Assembly: GCA_028673005.1 (NCBI GenBank)
Contig: CM054118.1
Location: forward strand, 65,281,401-65,345,400
Direction of reading: 5' to 3'
From: Tanypteryx hageni
Lineage: Eukaryota > Arthropoda > Insecta > Odonata > Petaluridae
Length of the DNA: 64,000 bases
A program made the translations under genes and the position numbers. Position 1 is the stretch's first letter; every line of letters starts with the position of its first letter. Positions 1-11,925 of the stretch are shown here, in pieces. The notes beneath the pieces are model-generated. The model saw nothing but the letters and a program-made list of their open reading frames with translations. It made no database searches and was not told the origin of the DNA.

Positions 1-495
1 CCCATCGGTGTTCCCGTGCGACGATAAATTTCTAGGTTTTTTTATAGCTCGAATCTTTTGTATCTCTTTCACTTTTTTCCTTGCCTCGAGGATCGCGCAG
101 GTTCCACCGTGGGTTTTTTATTCGATGACGGACCAGTGCTAGGATATTACGCGCGAATCAGTACGGACGGTGGAATCGGAACGTTTATATTGCATCCCGT
201 GCATCTTTTTCCCGCTTCACAATGCCTCTGCGTTCTTCTACGTCCAGTTTGTTTCTGGACGAGGGAAAACGGTCCGCCCCGAGGAGGGGGCGAGTAGGTG
301 GTGTGTGTGTGTCGCACGCAGGCGAGCATAAAGACAGGAATTGCGAGTCTCTTCGAGCAGATATGTGGGAGGAGGGAGGAAGAGAGGAGAAGAGGTGGGG
401 GATGGCTGCGCGAAGTGTGGGGCCGCATTTAGTAGAGCGGCCGCGTCGGCATCTCGCGTTATTCCTTTTTTTTCCCTCGTTCCCCAAAGGGATGA
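1..495. other. unassigned non-repetitive sequence
   Basis: Mixed-composition DNA with short GA-rich patches near 275-410. Overlapping short open frames occur on both strands, but none has a recognisable domain. No RNA gene or transposon terminus was seen. Confidence 0.4.
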
Positions 496-1197
496 ATGTC
501 ACATGCCTCTCTTTCTCCCTCCTTCCCTTCACTCTCTCTCTCTCCCACTCCATCTCTCCTCCACTCCCTCCATGTCTTTCGCTCCATCTCATCGGTTTTC
601 CCTCTCATGATTGCGAGCCTCCCCACCGTTCGTTCTCTTCCTCCCCCTCCTCTCCTCCCTTTCCCCTTTCTCTATCCCTCCCTTTCCCTCCGCTCACCAT
701 TTCTCTTTCTCTCTATCCCCCTACTCTCGTGCACGTCATTCGCTAGAGTATACAAAGTAAATTTTAAGCTGAAGCAATCGATCAAACGCCCCTCCCTATT
801 TTCTCTCTCTCCTCTATTTTTTCTCTCTATTCTTCCTCTCTCCATTCTTTCTCTCTCTCCCCATTCCCTCTCTCGTCTGTTTTTTCTCCTCCCTATTCTC
901 TCTCTCTCCTCCCTATTCTCTCTCTCCTCCCTATTCTCTCTCTCTCTCTCCTCCCTATTCTCTCTCTCACCTCCCTATTCTCTCTCTCTCCTCCCTATTC
1001 TCTCTCTCACCTCCCTATTCTCTCTCTCCTACTTATTCCCTATCTTCTACATATTCTCTCTCTCTCTTCTACTCCTCCCAGTCTATCCTTCTCTTCCCAG
1101 TTTTCCTCCTCCTCCCAGTTTCCCTCCTAGTTTTCCTCCTCCTCCTAGTTTTCCTCCTCCTCCTAGTTTTCCTCCTCCCTCTCTCACTACCTCCATC
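496..1197 (+). repeat. polypyrimidine (CT-rich) tandem arrays
   Basis: Pyrimidine-rich low-complexity sequence. About 890-1030 is a degenerate minisatellite built on CTCCCTATTCTCTCTCT, and about 1100-1180 on AGTTTTCCTCCTCCTCCT. A short non-repetitive island (about 740-785) separates the two arrays. The 367-codon open frame across it is Ser/Leu/Pro-rich and is a by-product of stop-free CT repeats. Confidence 0.9.
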
Positions 1198-1505
1198 CTC
1201 TTAATCATTGATACTCATTCTTTTTTAATCCAAACATCTCAGCAGTCTTACCGCGTGAGGCGCCTCTCCTGTTATACCCTCGCACTCTGCATTCCTGGTG
1301 TTCATATCTCATTCTCACGGTCCGACTTCGCATCACTTTCGGCTTTTGGGAAGGAAATCCTCTGGTTGTCTCGGTGTGCAAAATTTTGTAGAGAGTTTAA
1401 AAAAATAAAAGTTTGGATTGCGCTTCCGACGGTATCGGGCGATCTCAACCATCCCTTCCGCTCCGCCGTCGAGCGCTGCGCCCTCTGCGACGGTTGCGTC
1501 TCTTG
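1198..1505. other. unassigned sequence flanking a hAT MITE
   Basis: Ordinary mixed sequence between the CT array and the MITE. Positions 1498-1505 (GTCTCTTG) are the left copy of the MITE's target-site duplication. No gene was seen. Confidence 0.4.
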
Positions 1506-1810
1506 CAATGGCGGATTTAGGCATTCTGGGGCGCCTGACGCTAAACTATTGGGGACCCTTGCGCCAAAGAAATGGTGGCCCTGGAATCTGAAAATATAGT
1601 GAAACTTCACATAATGACTACCCCTTTATTGGACCCCTATTGGCGATCGTTTTAATAAATCAAGTATCGCAATGCAAAAAGTTTATTTTTCATCGTAATT
1701 TTTAAAATGAGATATTTAATATTTCTGATATTATATGTATATAACATTTTTTTCGAGGATCATATCTTCAAGGAGCTCCTGACACGCGACCTCCATTAAA
1801 TCCGCCGCTG
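1506..1810. mobile_element. non-autonomous hAT element (MITE), 305 bp
   Basis: The left end reads CAATGGCGGATTTAGG and the inverted right end reads CAGCGGCGGATTTAAT, matching at 12 of the first 14 positions. Both ends are bounded by the same 8-bp direct repeat, GTCTCTTG (1498-1505 and 1811-1818). An 8-bp duplication and CA(G)-start termini are characteristic of the hAT superfamily. The interior is AT-rich with no coding capacity, so mobilisation would need a transposase supplied in trans. The apparent similarity of the next two flanking bases arises because the element itself starts with CA. Confidence 0.85.
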
Positions 1811-1989
1811 GTCTCTTGCATCTCTTCCTCGACAGACAAATGTGACTTTATGTGTCGAAAACAGGAGCTTATCTAACTTTTGCCTTCCGCCTCCTCCAAT
1901 CAATTCCTTTCTCTCCATATCCATCTTCGCACTACATGTCGCTCACCACTCTACTCCCTGTTCAGGCACGCCTACTATTTTTAATACCA

Positions 1990-4900
1990 AGCTCCCTTCT
2001 CCCTCTGTTACATATGTCATCCTCCTTTCTCTCTCCCTCCTTTCTCTCTCCCTCCTTTCTCTCTCCCTCCTTTCTCTCTCCCTCCTTTCTCTCTCCCTCT
2101 TTTCACTCTACCTCTTTTCACTCTACCTCCTTTCTCTCTCCCTCCCTTATCTCTCCCTTCCCTTTATTCTCCCCCCTCTCCCTCCCCTCCCACCCCTCTC
2201 CCTCCCCTCCCCTCCCCTCTCCCTTCCCTCTCCCTCCCCTCTCCCTCCCCTCTCCCTCCCCTCTCCCTCCCCTCTCCCTCTCCTCTCCCTCCCCTCTCCC
2301 TCCCATCTCTCCCCCTCCCCTCCCCTCTGCCCTCCCCTCTCCCTCCCCTCTCCCTCCCCTCTCCCTCCCCTCTCCCTCCCATCCCTCCCCCTCCCCTCTC
2401 CCTCCCCTCTCCCTCCACTCCCCCTCCCCCTCCCTCCCCCTCCCTCCCCCCTCCCTCCCCCCTCTCCCCCCTCTCCCTCCTCTCCCTCACCTCTCCCTCT
2501 CTTCTCTCTCCCTCCCTTCTCTCTCTCCCTCCCTTCTCTCTCCCACCCATCTCCATTCTCTCTCTCTCCCTCCTCTCTCTCTCCCTCCTCTCTCACTCCC
2601 TCCTCTCTCCCTCCCTCCTCTCTCCCTCCCTCCTCTCTCCCTCCTCTCTCCCTCCTCTCTCCCTCCTCTCTCCCTCCTCTCTCCCTCCTCTCTCCTCCCT
2701 TCTCACTCTCTTTCTTTCCACCCTCACTCTTCTTCATTTATCTTTCTCCCTCCCGACACGCCACAGCCACGCCCCGCATCACCTCCCCCTTACGTCACCG
2801 GAAAACAGATTCCCTCTAATTGCAACGGATCTGCTGCTCCGATTGCTTCCTCGCAGTGGCGGGAGTAGTGCACTCTTTCTTCCCCACCCATTCCCTCCTA
2901 CCCCACCCATTCCCTCCTCCCCCACCCATTCCCTCCTCCCCCACCCATTCCCTCCTCCCCCACCCATTCCCTCCTCCCCCACCCATTCCCTCCTCCCCCA
3001 CCCATTTCCCCCTCCACCAACCTTTTCCCCCCTCCACCAACCTTTTCCCTCTTCACCACCATTTCCCCCCTCCACAACCCTTTCCCCCTCCAACACCCTT
3101 TCCCCCCTCCAACACCCTTTCCCCCCTCCAACACCCTTTTCCCCCTCCAACACACTTTCCCCCCTCCAACACCTTTTCCCCCCTCCAACACCCTTTCCCC
3201 ACTCCAACACCGTTTCCCCACTCCAACACCGTTTCCCCCTCCAACACCCTTTCCCCCTCCAACACCCTTTCCCCCCTCCATCACCCTTTCCCCCCTCCAT
3301 CACCCTTTCCCCCCTCCAACACCCTTTCCCCCCTCCAACACACTTCCCCCCCTCCGCCACCCTTTCTCCCTCTACCAGCCTTTCCCCCATCCACCACCTT
3401 TTTCCCCTCCACCACCCTTTCTCCCTCCACCCTTTCTCCCTCCACCACCCTTTCTCCCTCCACCACCCTTTCTCCCTCCACCACCCTTTCTCCCTCCACC
3501 ACCCTTTCTCCCTCCACCACCCTTTCTCCCTCCAACACACACTCTCTCTCTCCCTCCATGTCTCTCTCGCTCCCTCAATATCTCTCTCCCTCCATGTATC
3601 TGTCTCTCTCCCTCCATGTATCTGTCTCTCTCCCTCCATGTCTCTCTCTCCCCATGTCTCTCTCTCTCCCTCCATGTCTCTCTCTCTCCCTCCATGTCTC
3701 TCTCTCCCTCCATGTCTCTCTCTCTCCCTCCATGTCTCTCTCGCTCCCTCAATATCTCTCTCCCTCCATGTCTCTGTCTCTCTCCCCCCATGTCTCTCTC
3801 TCCCTATGTCTCTCTCTCTCCCTCCATGTCTCTCTCTCCCCCTCCATGTCTCTCTCTCTCCCTCCATGTCTCTCTCTCCCTCCATCTTTGTTTTCCACCA
3901 CCTCCCCCCTCCATATCCCTCTCCCAATCTCTCTCTTCCTCCATCTCTCTCCCTCCATCTTCCTCTCCCTCTTCTCTTTCCCTCCATGTCTCTCCCTCTC
4001 CATCCATGTCTCTCTCTCCCTCTGTCTCTTTTCTCTCCCCCCCCTCCATGTCTCTTTTTCTCTCCCCCCCTCCATGTCTCTCTCTCTCCCTCCATGTCTC
4101 CCTCTCCCTCCATGTCTATCTCCCTCCATCTTTCTTTCCCACCATCTCTCTTCCTCCATCTCTTTTTCTCCATTTCTCTTCCTACATCTCTCTTCCTCCA
4201 TCTCTCTTCCTCCATCTCTCTCCCTCCATCTCTCTCCCTCCATCTCTCTCCCTCCATCTCTCTCCCTCCATCTCTCTCCCTCCATCTCTCTCCCTCCATC
4301 TCTCTCCCTCCATCTCTCTCCCTCCATCTCTCTCCCTCCATCTCTCTCCCTCCATCTCTCTTCCCTTCCATATCTCTTCCCTTCCATATCTCTTCCCTTC
4401 CATATCTTTCTTTTCCTCCATCTCTCTTTCTCCATCTCCCTCTTTCTCCGTCTCTCTCCATCTCCCTCCATCTCCCTCTTTCTCCATCTCCCTCTTTCTC
4501 CATCTCCCTTTTTCTCCTTCTCTCTTTCTCCATCTCTCACTCCCTCCATCTCTCACTCCCTCCATCTTTCTACATCCATCTCTCACTCCCTCCATCTCTC
4601 ACTCCCTCCATCTCTCACTCCCTCCATCTCTCACTCCCTCCATCTCTCACTCCCTCCATCTCTCACTCCCTCCATCTCTCACTCCCTCCATCTCTCACTC
4701 CCTCCATCTCTCACTCCCTCCATCTCTCACTCCCTCCATTTCTCTCTCTTCCTCTATCTTGCTCTCTCTCCCTCCCTCCATTTTTCTCTCCCTCTTCCCC
4801 CTTTCTTCTTCCATCTCTCTGCCCCCCCTTCTCACTCTCTCTCCTTTCTCACTCTCTCTCCCTTCTCAATCTCTCTCCCTTCTCAATCTCTCTCCCATCT

Positions 4901-5095
4901 CACTCTCTCTCCCTTCACTCTCTCTCCCTTCTCACTCTCTCTCTCCCTTCTCACTCTCTCTCCCTTCTCACTCTCCCATCCCACTGTCTCTGCCTTCTCA
5001 CTCTCTCTCCCATCCCAGTGTCTCTCCCTTCCCACTCTCTCTCCCTTCTCAATCTCTCTCTCCCTTCGCACTCTCTCTCTCCCTTTTTCCATATC
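1990..5095 (+). repeat. 3.1-kb composite of consecutive pyrimidine minisatellites
   Basis: A chain of different short-unit arrays, all pyrimidine-rich on this strand. They include TCCTTTCTCTCTCCC (about 2030-2150), CTCCCTCCC-type units (2160-2720), CATTCCCTCCTCCCCCACCC at 20 bp (2885-3005), CAACACCCTTTCCCCCCTC at about 19 bp (3070-3350), CCACCACCCTTTCTCCCT at 18 bp (3400-3535), TCCATGTCTCTCTCTCCC (3555-3890), CCATCTCTCTCCCT at 14 bp (4195-4360), CTCACTCCCTCCATCT at 16 bp (4540-4740) and CTCTCTCCCTTCTCA-type units (4835-5085). A short non-repetitive island at 2740-2880 interrupts it. Open frames of up to 776 codons on both strands here are repeat artefacts. Confidence 0.92.
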
Positions 5096-7679
5096 TCGGA
5101 ACAGATAGAAACGGGTGGATTTGAAATCGTGCCGTGGGATGACACTCCCTTTTTTTTCCCTTCACCGTGCTGAATTTCCCCGCTGGCGACGCGTAGTGTA
5201 CCTAACGTACTTCTTTCTCTTCCCCGCTTGTAACGCGAACGCCCTCTGGATCTCCCCGTTTTTCTAGTTGGACGTGCTCGGATTTGCGTCGCATCTTCGG
5301 GATAGCGCCAAGGAGGGCGGGTTTTTCATCGCGAAGTGACGGACGCCGAGAAAAACTCAATTTTTTTCAAATCGCCGGTGGAGTATGAATGTATTTGGTG
5401 GAATTTATTAAAGCGATCGCTCTGCGGAATACGTGGGGTGTTTTAATCGCCGAATAAAATCTAATGACCTCGTTTAATAAAATTTAGAAAAGCGAGAATC
5501 GCTACCTACGCGCTTTAAAAATTGTTCGCGTTTTATCGTATCTTAAAAAAATTTATACCGCGAGGGCTAATATTGATTTGCACAGTAGGTACTTCGGATC
5601 TCCTTAGGGGGACTTGGTTTGGAGCCCAGGCAGAGAAAGTCGTAATTCTGGGATATCGGGAGCCAATAAGTGCAGTTCGTGCCAGGAAGGAAATTAACTC
5701 CGGGATCTGTGTCGATGACAGGTTTTTGGCTGCCATTATAGAAATACCATGGACAAGTTAGCCGCGGGATGTTGTTCGTATTAAGAGCGAGTGGATTCCA
5801 CGACACGTCTGTGGTCTGTTTATTTAATACCGCTGGTTATACATATAGAATTCGATGCGATGATTGGGATGAGATTGGGCTGAAATAGGCCTCAGTGGAT
5901 ATCTTCCAAAATGAGAGACGTGATCGGAATTTGAGGTGTATATCTCGAACTTGGCTGCTTGTAGTCGTAAACAATGTTTCGCTCTTTCATCGAGAGAATC
6001 CGTTACCTCCTGGATTCCTTTTCTCTGAACAAAAAACGCTCTCTCGAGTTCTGTAGCGTCTTTTATTTTGGATCATTAAGCGCCGTTGCTTAATAAACGT
6101 ATAGGAAAAATATGGCGTTTAATACAAGGCATGTTTATGGAGATCGAGTTCTGCTCGAAACTATAACTTATGCGTTCCTCGGGTCATATAGATTTAATAT
6201 TCAAAATTGAAAATGACGTATAAAGTAATGTTTCATCGGATGAATTCCCTTCCATAAACTAAAAACCAAACGACACCAGAAATTGGAGAAGTCTACTGTT
6301 AAATGGCCTCAAATGTGATTAAATTAGCGACTCCGTTACCAAGTGAATTTTCGTCATTTGTCCCCATGTGGCTCATGTTCAAATAATTTTAATGTCCGAA
6401 AAACTTGGCACGGCATCCAATCCGACCCCAATTCACTCTCACATTAAGTTACGATTTATGCATCCTTCATTTAAATTGTACTCGTTAAATTGTTCGCTTC
6501 GGAGAATATCCAAAAAAGTTATTTACTAGCTACATTTCATTAACTTTAGCCTTTTGGAACCGACCGAAGGATTGGAACCGGCATATTCGTGGTTCTTTAT
6601 CGCAGGAGAGTAATGAATGCTAATGGATTAACTATGTCTTTCTGAAATAATTGGCCAAAGGAAGGAAGGGTCCAAAGGCCGGCTGATCTGCATTCCAGCC
6701 CAGGACGAGACGTTTTTTTAACCATTCGCTTTTAATTCAAATCGTCGCTATAATTGTACGTCCCTGTTTTCTTAGTAAGATCTTAAAATTCGCAGAATGT
6801 TTCATGTCATAAATAGTCTTAGGATCTAACGTTACCTTTTAGCTTACAGCGATTTCACTAAAACGTCCTCCGCCATAACACATTATTCGCGAAAACTTCG
6901 TCTTGTCGTTAAATTGTTCTCAAAGTATGATTTTGATTACCGCAAAAATATGTTCCTTCAGCAGAAAAAAATATGAGCTTTAAAAAAATCTAGTTCTTGG
7001 AATCAAGAGTTAAGCTCCAGCGAAATAAGTTTCAATAAGCATCTATAAACAAGAAGATGAATTAAAATGGAGAGGACGGGTTAGTTGGCAAGAGAAGCAC
7101 GTTTTCGTTTCTAAGAAAACGTGTTGAAAATGACAATTTTATATCAAGCAATTAAGTCCTACAGAAAACAGGTTAAATTCAGCTATAAAATTATGGGAGC
7201 AATTTCCCACTTAATTGTTCATTAACGCCTTGTGTCTAGTTTCATTCGTGTTGAAAGACTTATTAAATTACTATTTAGGAATCAAAAATAATTGCATGAT
7301 TTTAAGCGGATTTTATTGGTTTAAATTTTACGACATTGCGCTTTAGACGTAATTATTTTATCTTGCGAATAATCGGACCGTCGTCGTTTTATTTGTAGTC
7401 GATAAAAGATTTTGTGCACGATTTTCCCTGAAGGACGTGCCAAGGTTGCTCAATTAAACATCAAAAGTTTTACACGGTACCCTAATTACGTTATTAACGA
7501 ATCTCGAAAATTATTTTTGTCTCGGAAGTCCGCCCATAACTCACGAGCAATCAAAGTCGTTTTAGACGCCATCAGAGGGGACAAAACTTGACGGTAATGA
7601 AAGCCCTTAGCCCCCAATAAAAATGATTAAGCGAAACAGTAAAATTTATATTAACATCCTCGTTAATCGCGTTCAAATT
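5096..7679. other. unassigned AT-rich single-copy-like sequence
   Basis: About 2.6 kb without tandem repeats or recognisable transposon ends. Small open frames around 5522-5806 on both strands (67-79 codons) match no family I recognise and lack supporting splice or start context. Nothing else was identified. Confidence 0.4.
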
Positions 7680-8045
7680 CGATCCCCATGCCCCCTATCC
7701 CTTCCTCCTCCCTAACCCGCTCCTTCCCGTCTTTCCTTCCCTAATGTCCCTCGTAATGCCTGCCCCCTTGCCCTCTCCTTAATAAGAAAATTTCATCTTT
7801 CTTTTCTCCCTGGTGCTTCTTCTCGCTGATTGCCCCAGAGAGATCTTCGAGCAGCTCAGACGCATCGCCCCTCCCCACTCCTCGTCCCCCTTCTCCTCAC
7901 TCCGGGATTCCCCCCCTCCCTCCCTTCCTTCCTCTCCTCCTCATCATTCTCCTTCCTCTCCTCCTCCTCATTCTCCTTCCTCTCCTCCTATTCTCCTTCC
8001 TCTCCTCGCCCTCCTCTCTCCTCCGCCTTCTCCCCCTCGCTCCCT
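7680..8045 (+). repeat. CT-rich low-complexity tract
   Basis: Pyrimidine-rich stretch containing a short array of CCTCCTCATTCTCCTTCCTCT-like units at about 7920-8010. It is not coding. Confidence 0.8.
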
Positions 8046-8500
8046 TTACCTCCCCATTGCTCAATTTAAACCCTTCTCCAGTCTCATCTTCTACTTTATA
8101 ATTTTTTCGCCGACCTGTTACTCATCTCGTTAATGATAAAAAAATCCCAATTAGACGAATTAATGGCATAAATGTTTGGTATTTTGGCGATTATTGGTTC
8201 CGTAGGTCTCGGTATAAATGAAAATTTTCGCATAAAATTGCCACGCTATATTTCAAGATGATAATAAATGTTACGTGGAGACTGGACTGATTCTCAAAAT
8301 GCTTCAATTAATTATTCTCTTCGAGAGCTTCGTTCTCGGTCTTCGCGAGAAATTATTTTTTTAATTTTTTAAATTTCTTTAGCTTGTTTCGTTCATCTTG
8401 TGTTTTCCTAATATTATTATGAAAGAAAAACTGTTGTCGATGCCTAGTTAAACTTGTTTTACATCCACGTCGGCTCTAAGTGATATCTTAAATCTATTTT
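8046..8500. other. unassigned AT-rich sequence
   Basis: Nothing recognisable before the start of the family Y repeat. Confidence 0.35.
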
Positions 8501-9309
8501 TTTACTTTTTCATGTACGTAGTATATTGAGAAAGTATTGTAATTGTGGAAAAATTCGACTTAGATTTTGATGGAAATACACGTTTTAGGTGTCCCCGAGT
8601 CCATAAAAGTGGTTTTCGCCATGCCGTCTGTCTGTTCGCGGTTTTAGGGCCCAAATGCGTACATAAAATCGAATGATATCTCGCATTTATGCAATATATA
8701 ATCTTTTGCAGACCCTTTTTTGATAAAAATGATATTGCGCAAAAATTAAGGGTATTTTATTCTTGGCGATTTTTAGAAAAAATTAATTTACTCAAAAATG
8801 TCTCCAGAGAATTTGATTAAAATCAATCCAGTTGTTGAGCCTGATATCACAAATAATACTACATAAGCCATATATCTCTTAAAATCACTATATGGCGTCC
8901 AGTGGCATTACAATGTACGCTAAGCTTTCTTACCTAAACTCTATGACGTCACGCCTCCGCCGCGATCAACTCAAAATCTTAATCTAGCCTAAACGGTTAA
9001 ACTAAATCGAATGATATGTCATATTTGGGGATAATATCATTCATAATAGACACTCTGAAGAGTTGAACGATATTGCGCCACAAGTAAGTGTACTATATTG
9101 TAGGATATTTTGAAACAAAATTCGTTTTACTCAAAAATGGCTTTAAGGATTTTGATTAAAATCCATCCAACCGTACAGCCTGATGTCACAAATAATACCA
9201 ATTATGTCATATGTACCAAAAATTACTAAACATCAGCGTTTTTCTTTTATAAACGTACACAGTCTACCAAACGTAGAGTTTGTGCAGTGTATATTGCGCT
9301 GTTTATTTA
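8501..9309 (+). repeat. family Y interspersed repeat, copy 1 (~0.8 kb)
   Basis: Co-linear with 10691-11491 over essentially its whole length, so this is an interspersed repeat. It opens with a hairpin-prone module (TTTACTTTTTCATG near 8501, its complement GAGAAAGT near 8529), then a block also present in family X (GGAAATACACGTTTTAGG), then a short block with CCGTCTGTCTGTTCG. The body contains two diverged direct half-units, about 8664-8875 and 9003-9215, each with TCGAATGATAT, ATTTTGATTAAAAT-like and GATRTCACAAATAATAC motifs. It has no coding capacity. I do not know its superfamily, and its exact ends are uncertain. Confidence 0.8.
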
Positions 9310-10400
9310 ATTAGCAAACTAATGGGACTTGGGCGTTGGCACTCAATTTCTTCGACTCCGGCAGTTCTCGGCTTCTCTCTCTCTTCCGAAAGTAGCTGCT
9401 CCCATTCATTCATAAAAACGCATGAGGAAAATGACGTGTGTGCAGCGAAGTTGAGATTATCTCTGCGTGACCGCAATCCAGGCTACAGCCAACGACATTC
9501 GCACCTTCGGCATTCCTCTCTCTCTCTCTCTCTTTATCTCTCTGATTCCTATAATTTGCTCCTCGTTTTCGCTCTCCGACTGACTTTCCCTCTGCGCCTC
9601 TGTCCACCGTTCGTGTGACCTTTGCTCGCCTAGGACCCCAAAGGGCATTTCTCTTTCTCTCTCGCCCGGTGAATTCGGTCGAACACTGATTCGTCAAAAG
9701 ATTATATGTATTTATTTCCTATGCTGCTGATATGGGTCTCGCGCGCAGCCCGAACCAGAAAGTTAGGCGTTTCTGAAAATACGCGGTGACCTTCATATGG
9801 TAAAAGCTCCGCGAAGCTTTTCTTTGAAAGTTCTGTTTGTGGGACAGTAACGGAGTCATTTGTTACGTGTGAATTTTTACCCTTTTGCAAAACGTTAAGT
9901 TTTATTTTCTTGATATTTCTATCCAAACTTCGTAAATAATTTTTCGAGAAATATTGACGGCGTCATTTTTATTATCGCGTCTGCTAATACTGCCAGCTGT
10001 TAACAGTTACGGGAAAAATCTATCCGTGATTACTGTTCCCAAACGAGCGACACAGCTAAAAACAGTCCAGTAATGTACTGGTTTCTGTGGCACTCGCTTC
10101 TCTTTCGTCAAATGTTATAGTAGCGCTTGGACGTGAAGAGGAGGTGTGGAAGAAGAAGGGCGATCCCCAGCGTCTTGCTGTCGATCTCATGACCGCTTCC
10201 TTCCTCATTCCGACTCCCTGCCTTTCTTCCTCCTTTTATGTACTTCGCTTTTTGCATAATTCAACACTTTAGCACGTGTCCCCCTTTCCGTCCCCGCCGC
10301 CCTTTGTTTCTCGTATCTATCCTCTCTCTCTCTCTCTCTTTCTTCCTCCCCTTCTATTTCTCTTTTCCTCTTTTCCCTTACTTCCAAAAATCCGCATTAA
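9310..10400. other. unassigned sequence
   Basis: Mixed-composition DNA with a short (CT)n run near 9516-9532 and another near 10322-10342. No gene was recognised. Confidence 0.4.
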
Positions 10401-10690
10401 TTTGCCGCTGAATTAAGAAGTATAGGCGCTGTACATAAACGCAGTACTAGAGGGAACCGTAAACTCCTTATTTCTCATCACAGAAGAACAATATTCAGCA
10501 AGTCCTTCATTGCAGCCGCTTGTAGATACTGGAACGAACTTCCCCAAACAATAGATAGCTCGCACTCGCTCTCATTCAAACAACACTGCTATCAAACCCT
10601 CTTTATCTTTTCAAAGGAACAGATAAACACGATTAATACTTCAAGTTTCCTTATTCTCGAATTTGACGAAACAATATTTGCTGTGTTTAT
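10401..10690 (+). pseudogene. 5'-truncated LINE ORF2 C-terminus
   Basis: Reading the frame of codon 10440-10442, the translation contains HHRRTIFSKSFIAAACRYWN followed by ELP, then HSLSFKQHC. The pattern (basic stretch, S-F-x-x-A-A-x-R-x-W-N-x-L-P, then S-F-K) is the familiar C-terminal end of ORF2 in CR1/Jockey-type non-LTR retrotransposons, downstream of the reverse transcriptase. A stop lies immediately upstream in frame (10398-10400), so nothing of the polymerase domain remains here. The frame runs into the family Y repeat at 10691, which separates this coding tail from the LINE 3' UTR at 11492-11925. It is a dead fragment. Confidence 0.75.
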
Positions 10691-11491
10691 TTACTTTATC
10701 ATATACGTAGTATATTGAGAAAGTATTGTTATCGTGAAAAAATTCGACTTCGAGATTTTGATGGAAATTCACGTTTTAGGTGTCCCCGAGTCCATAAAAG
10801 TGGTTTTCACCATGCCGTCTGTCTGTCGTCTGTTCGCTGTTCTAGGGCCCAAAACCGTCCATGAAATCGAATGATATTTCGTATTTGTGCAATATATCAT
10901 CTTTTTTGATAAAAATGATATTGCGCAAAAATTAAGGGTATTTTATTCTTGGCGATTTTTAGAAAAAATTAATTTACTCAAAAATGTCTCCAGAGAATTT
11001 GATTAAAATCAATCCAGTTGTTGAGCCTGATATCACAAATAATACTACGCTAAGCTACCTTACCATAGCCCTATGACGTCACGCTTCCACCGCGATACAC
11101 TAAAAATCTTATTACAGCCTAAACGGTTAAACTGAATCGAATGATATATCATATTTATGGTTAATATCGTTCATATTAGACACTCTGAAGAGATTAAAGG
11201 TTTTTTCGCAACAATTAAGGGTACTTTATTCTTAGATATTTTGAAACAAAATTCGTTTGACTCAAAAATGGCTATAAAGATTTTGATTAAAATCCATCCA
11301 ATCGTACAGCCTGATGTCACAAATAATACTTACTAAGCCATATGTCCCAGAAAATTACTAAATATTCACCAGTGACATTAAAATATACACTAAACCACGG
11401 TTAACTTTGATTTATCAGCGTTTTTCTTTTACAAACGTACACAGTCGACCAAACGTAAAGTTTGTGCAATGTATATTGCGCCGTTTATTTA
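10691..11491 (+). repeat. family Y interspersed repeat, copy 2, inserted in a LINE
   Basis: Same organisation as 8501-9309, including the 5' hairpin-prone module, the two internal half-units and the shared terminus ATTGCGCYGTTTATTTA. It lies between a LINE ORF2 C-terminus and a LINE 3' UTR in the same orientation, so it most simply inserted into that LINE. TTTATTTA occurs at both edges and could be either a target duplication or part of the element. Confidence 0.78.
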
Positions 11492-11925
11492 TTTATTCAT
11501 AGTAATGTTAAGATCTATTGAGTTTGTCATTTTACTTGTTTATTTTTATCCATAATCAATGTGTAATGTACTATATAATTTGTCCTATCGATAACTAACG
11601 TTTTCATTTATTTTTCTAAAACAATTTATTTTAAACTTCATTTATTGATGTCGTTGGTGAGTCTCAGTAGGTTTCGCAGGTTTTCCACGCCCCCTTCTTG
11701 TGCCGGCGTTCTCCTGCAGTGGCTTTTTTATATGCATTTCATTACACAACGTCATTTTTCCCACACAATTACATATTTTCTTTTCCAATAGTTGTATTTT
11801 TTATTGCATTGCATTTACATTGTTAATGTTCTATGTATAGTTGTATATGTATCATGACGAGGAGTTAGGTGGAGTCTCAATCTCGCCCCAAATAAAGACT
11901 ATATCAATCAATCAATAATTCAATC
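11492..11925 (+). mobile_element. LINE 3' UTR and (TCAA)n tail
   Basis: Contains the block GTTTCGCAGGTTTTCCACGC (about 11670) shared with the LINE tails at 15.9 and 16.7 kb. It ends with CTCGCCCCAAATAAAGAC followed by CAATCAATCAAT. AATAAA lies just upstream of the tetranucleotide tail. Together with the coding fragment at 10401-10690 it forms one LINE 3' end split by family Y. Pyrimidine-rich DNA follows directly. Confidence 0.75.

Noticed and set aside
3540..4740. CRISPR-like regularly spaced repeats
   Set aside because: These are contiguous tandem units without unique spacers, in a clearly eukaryotic repeat context.
2779..5173. Open frames of 584-776 codons on both strands
   Set aside because: They consist only of Ser/Pro/Leu/His or Arg/Glu/Gly repeats read through stop-free CT/GA minisatellites, with equally long frames in other registers.
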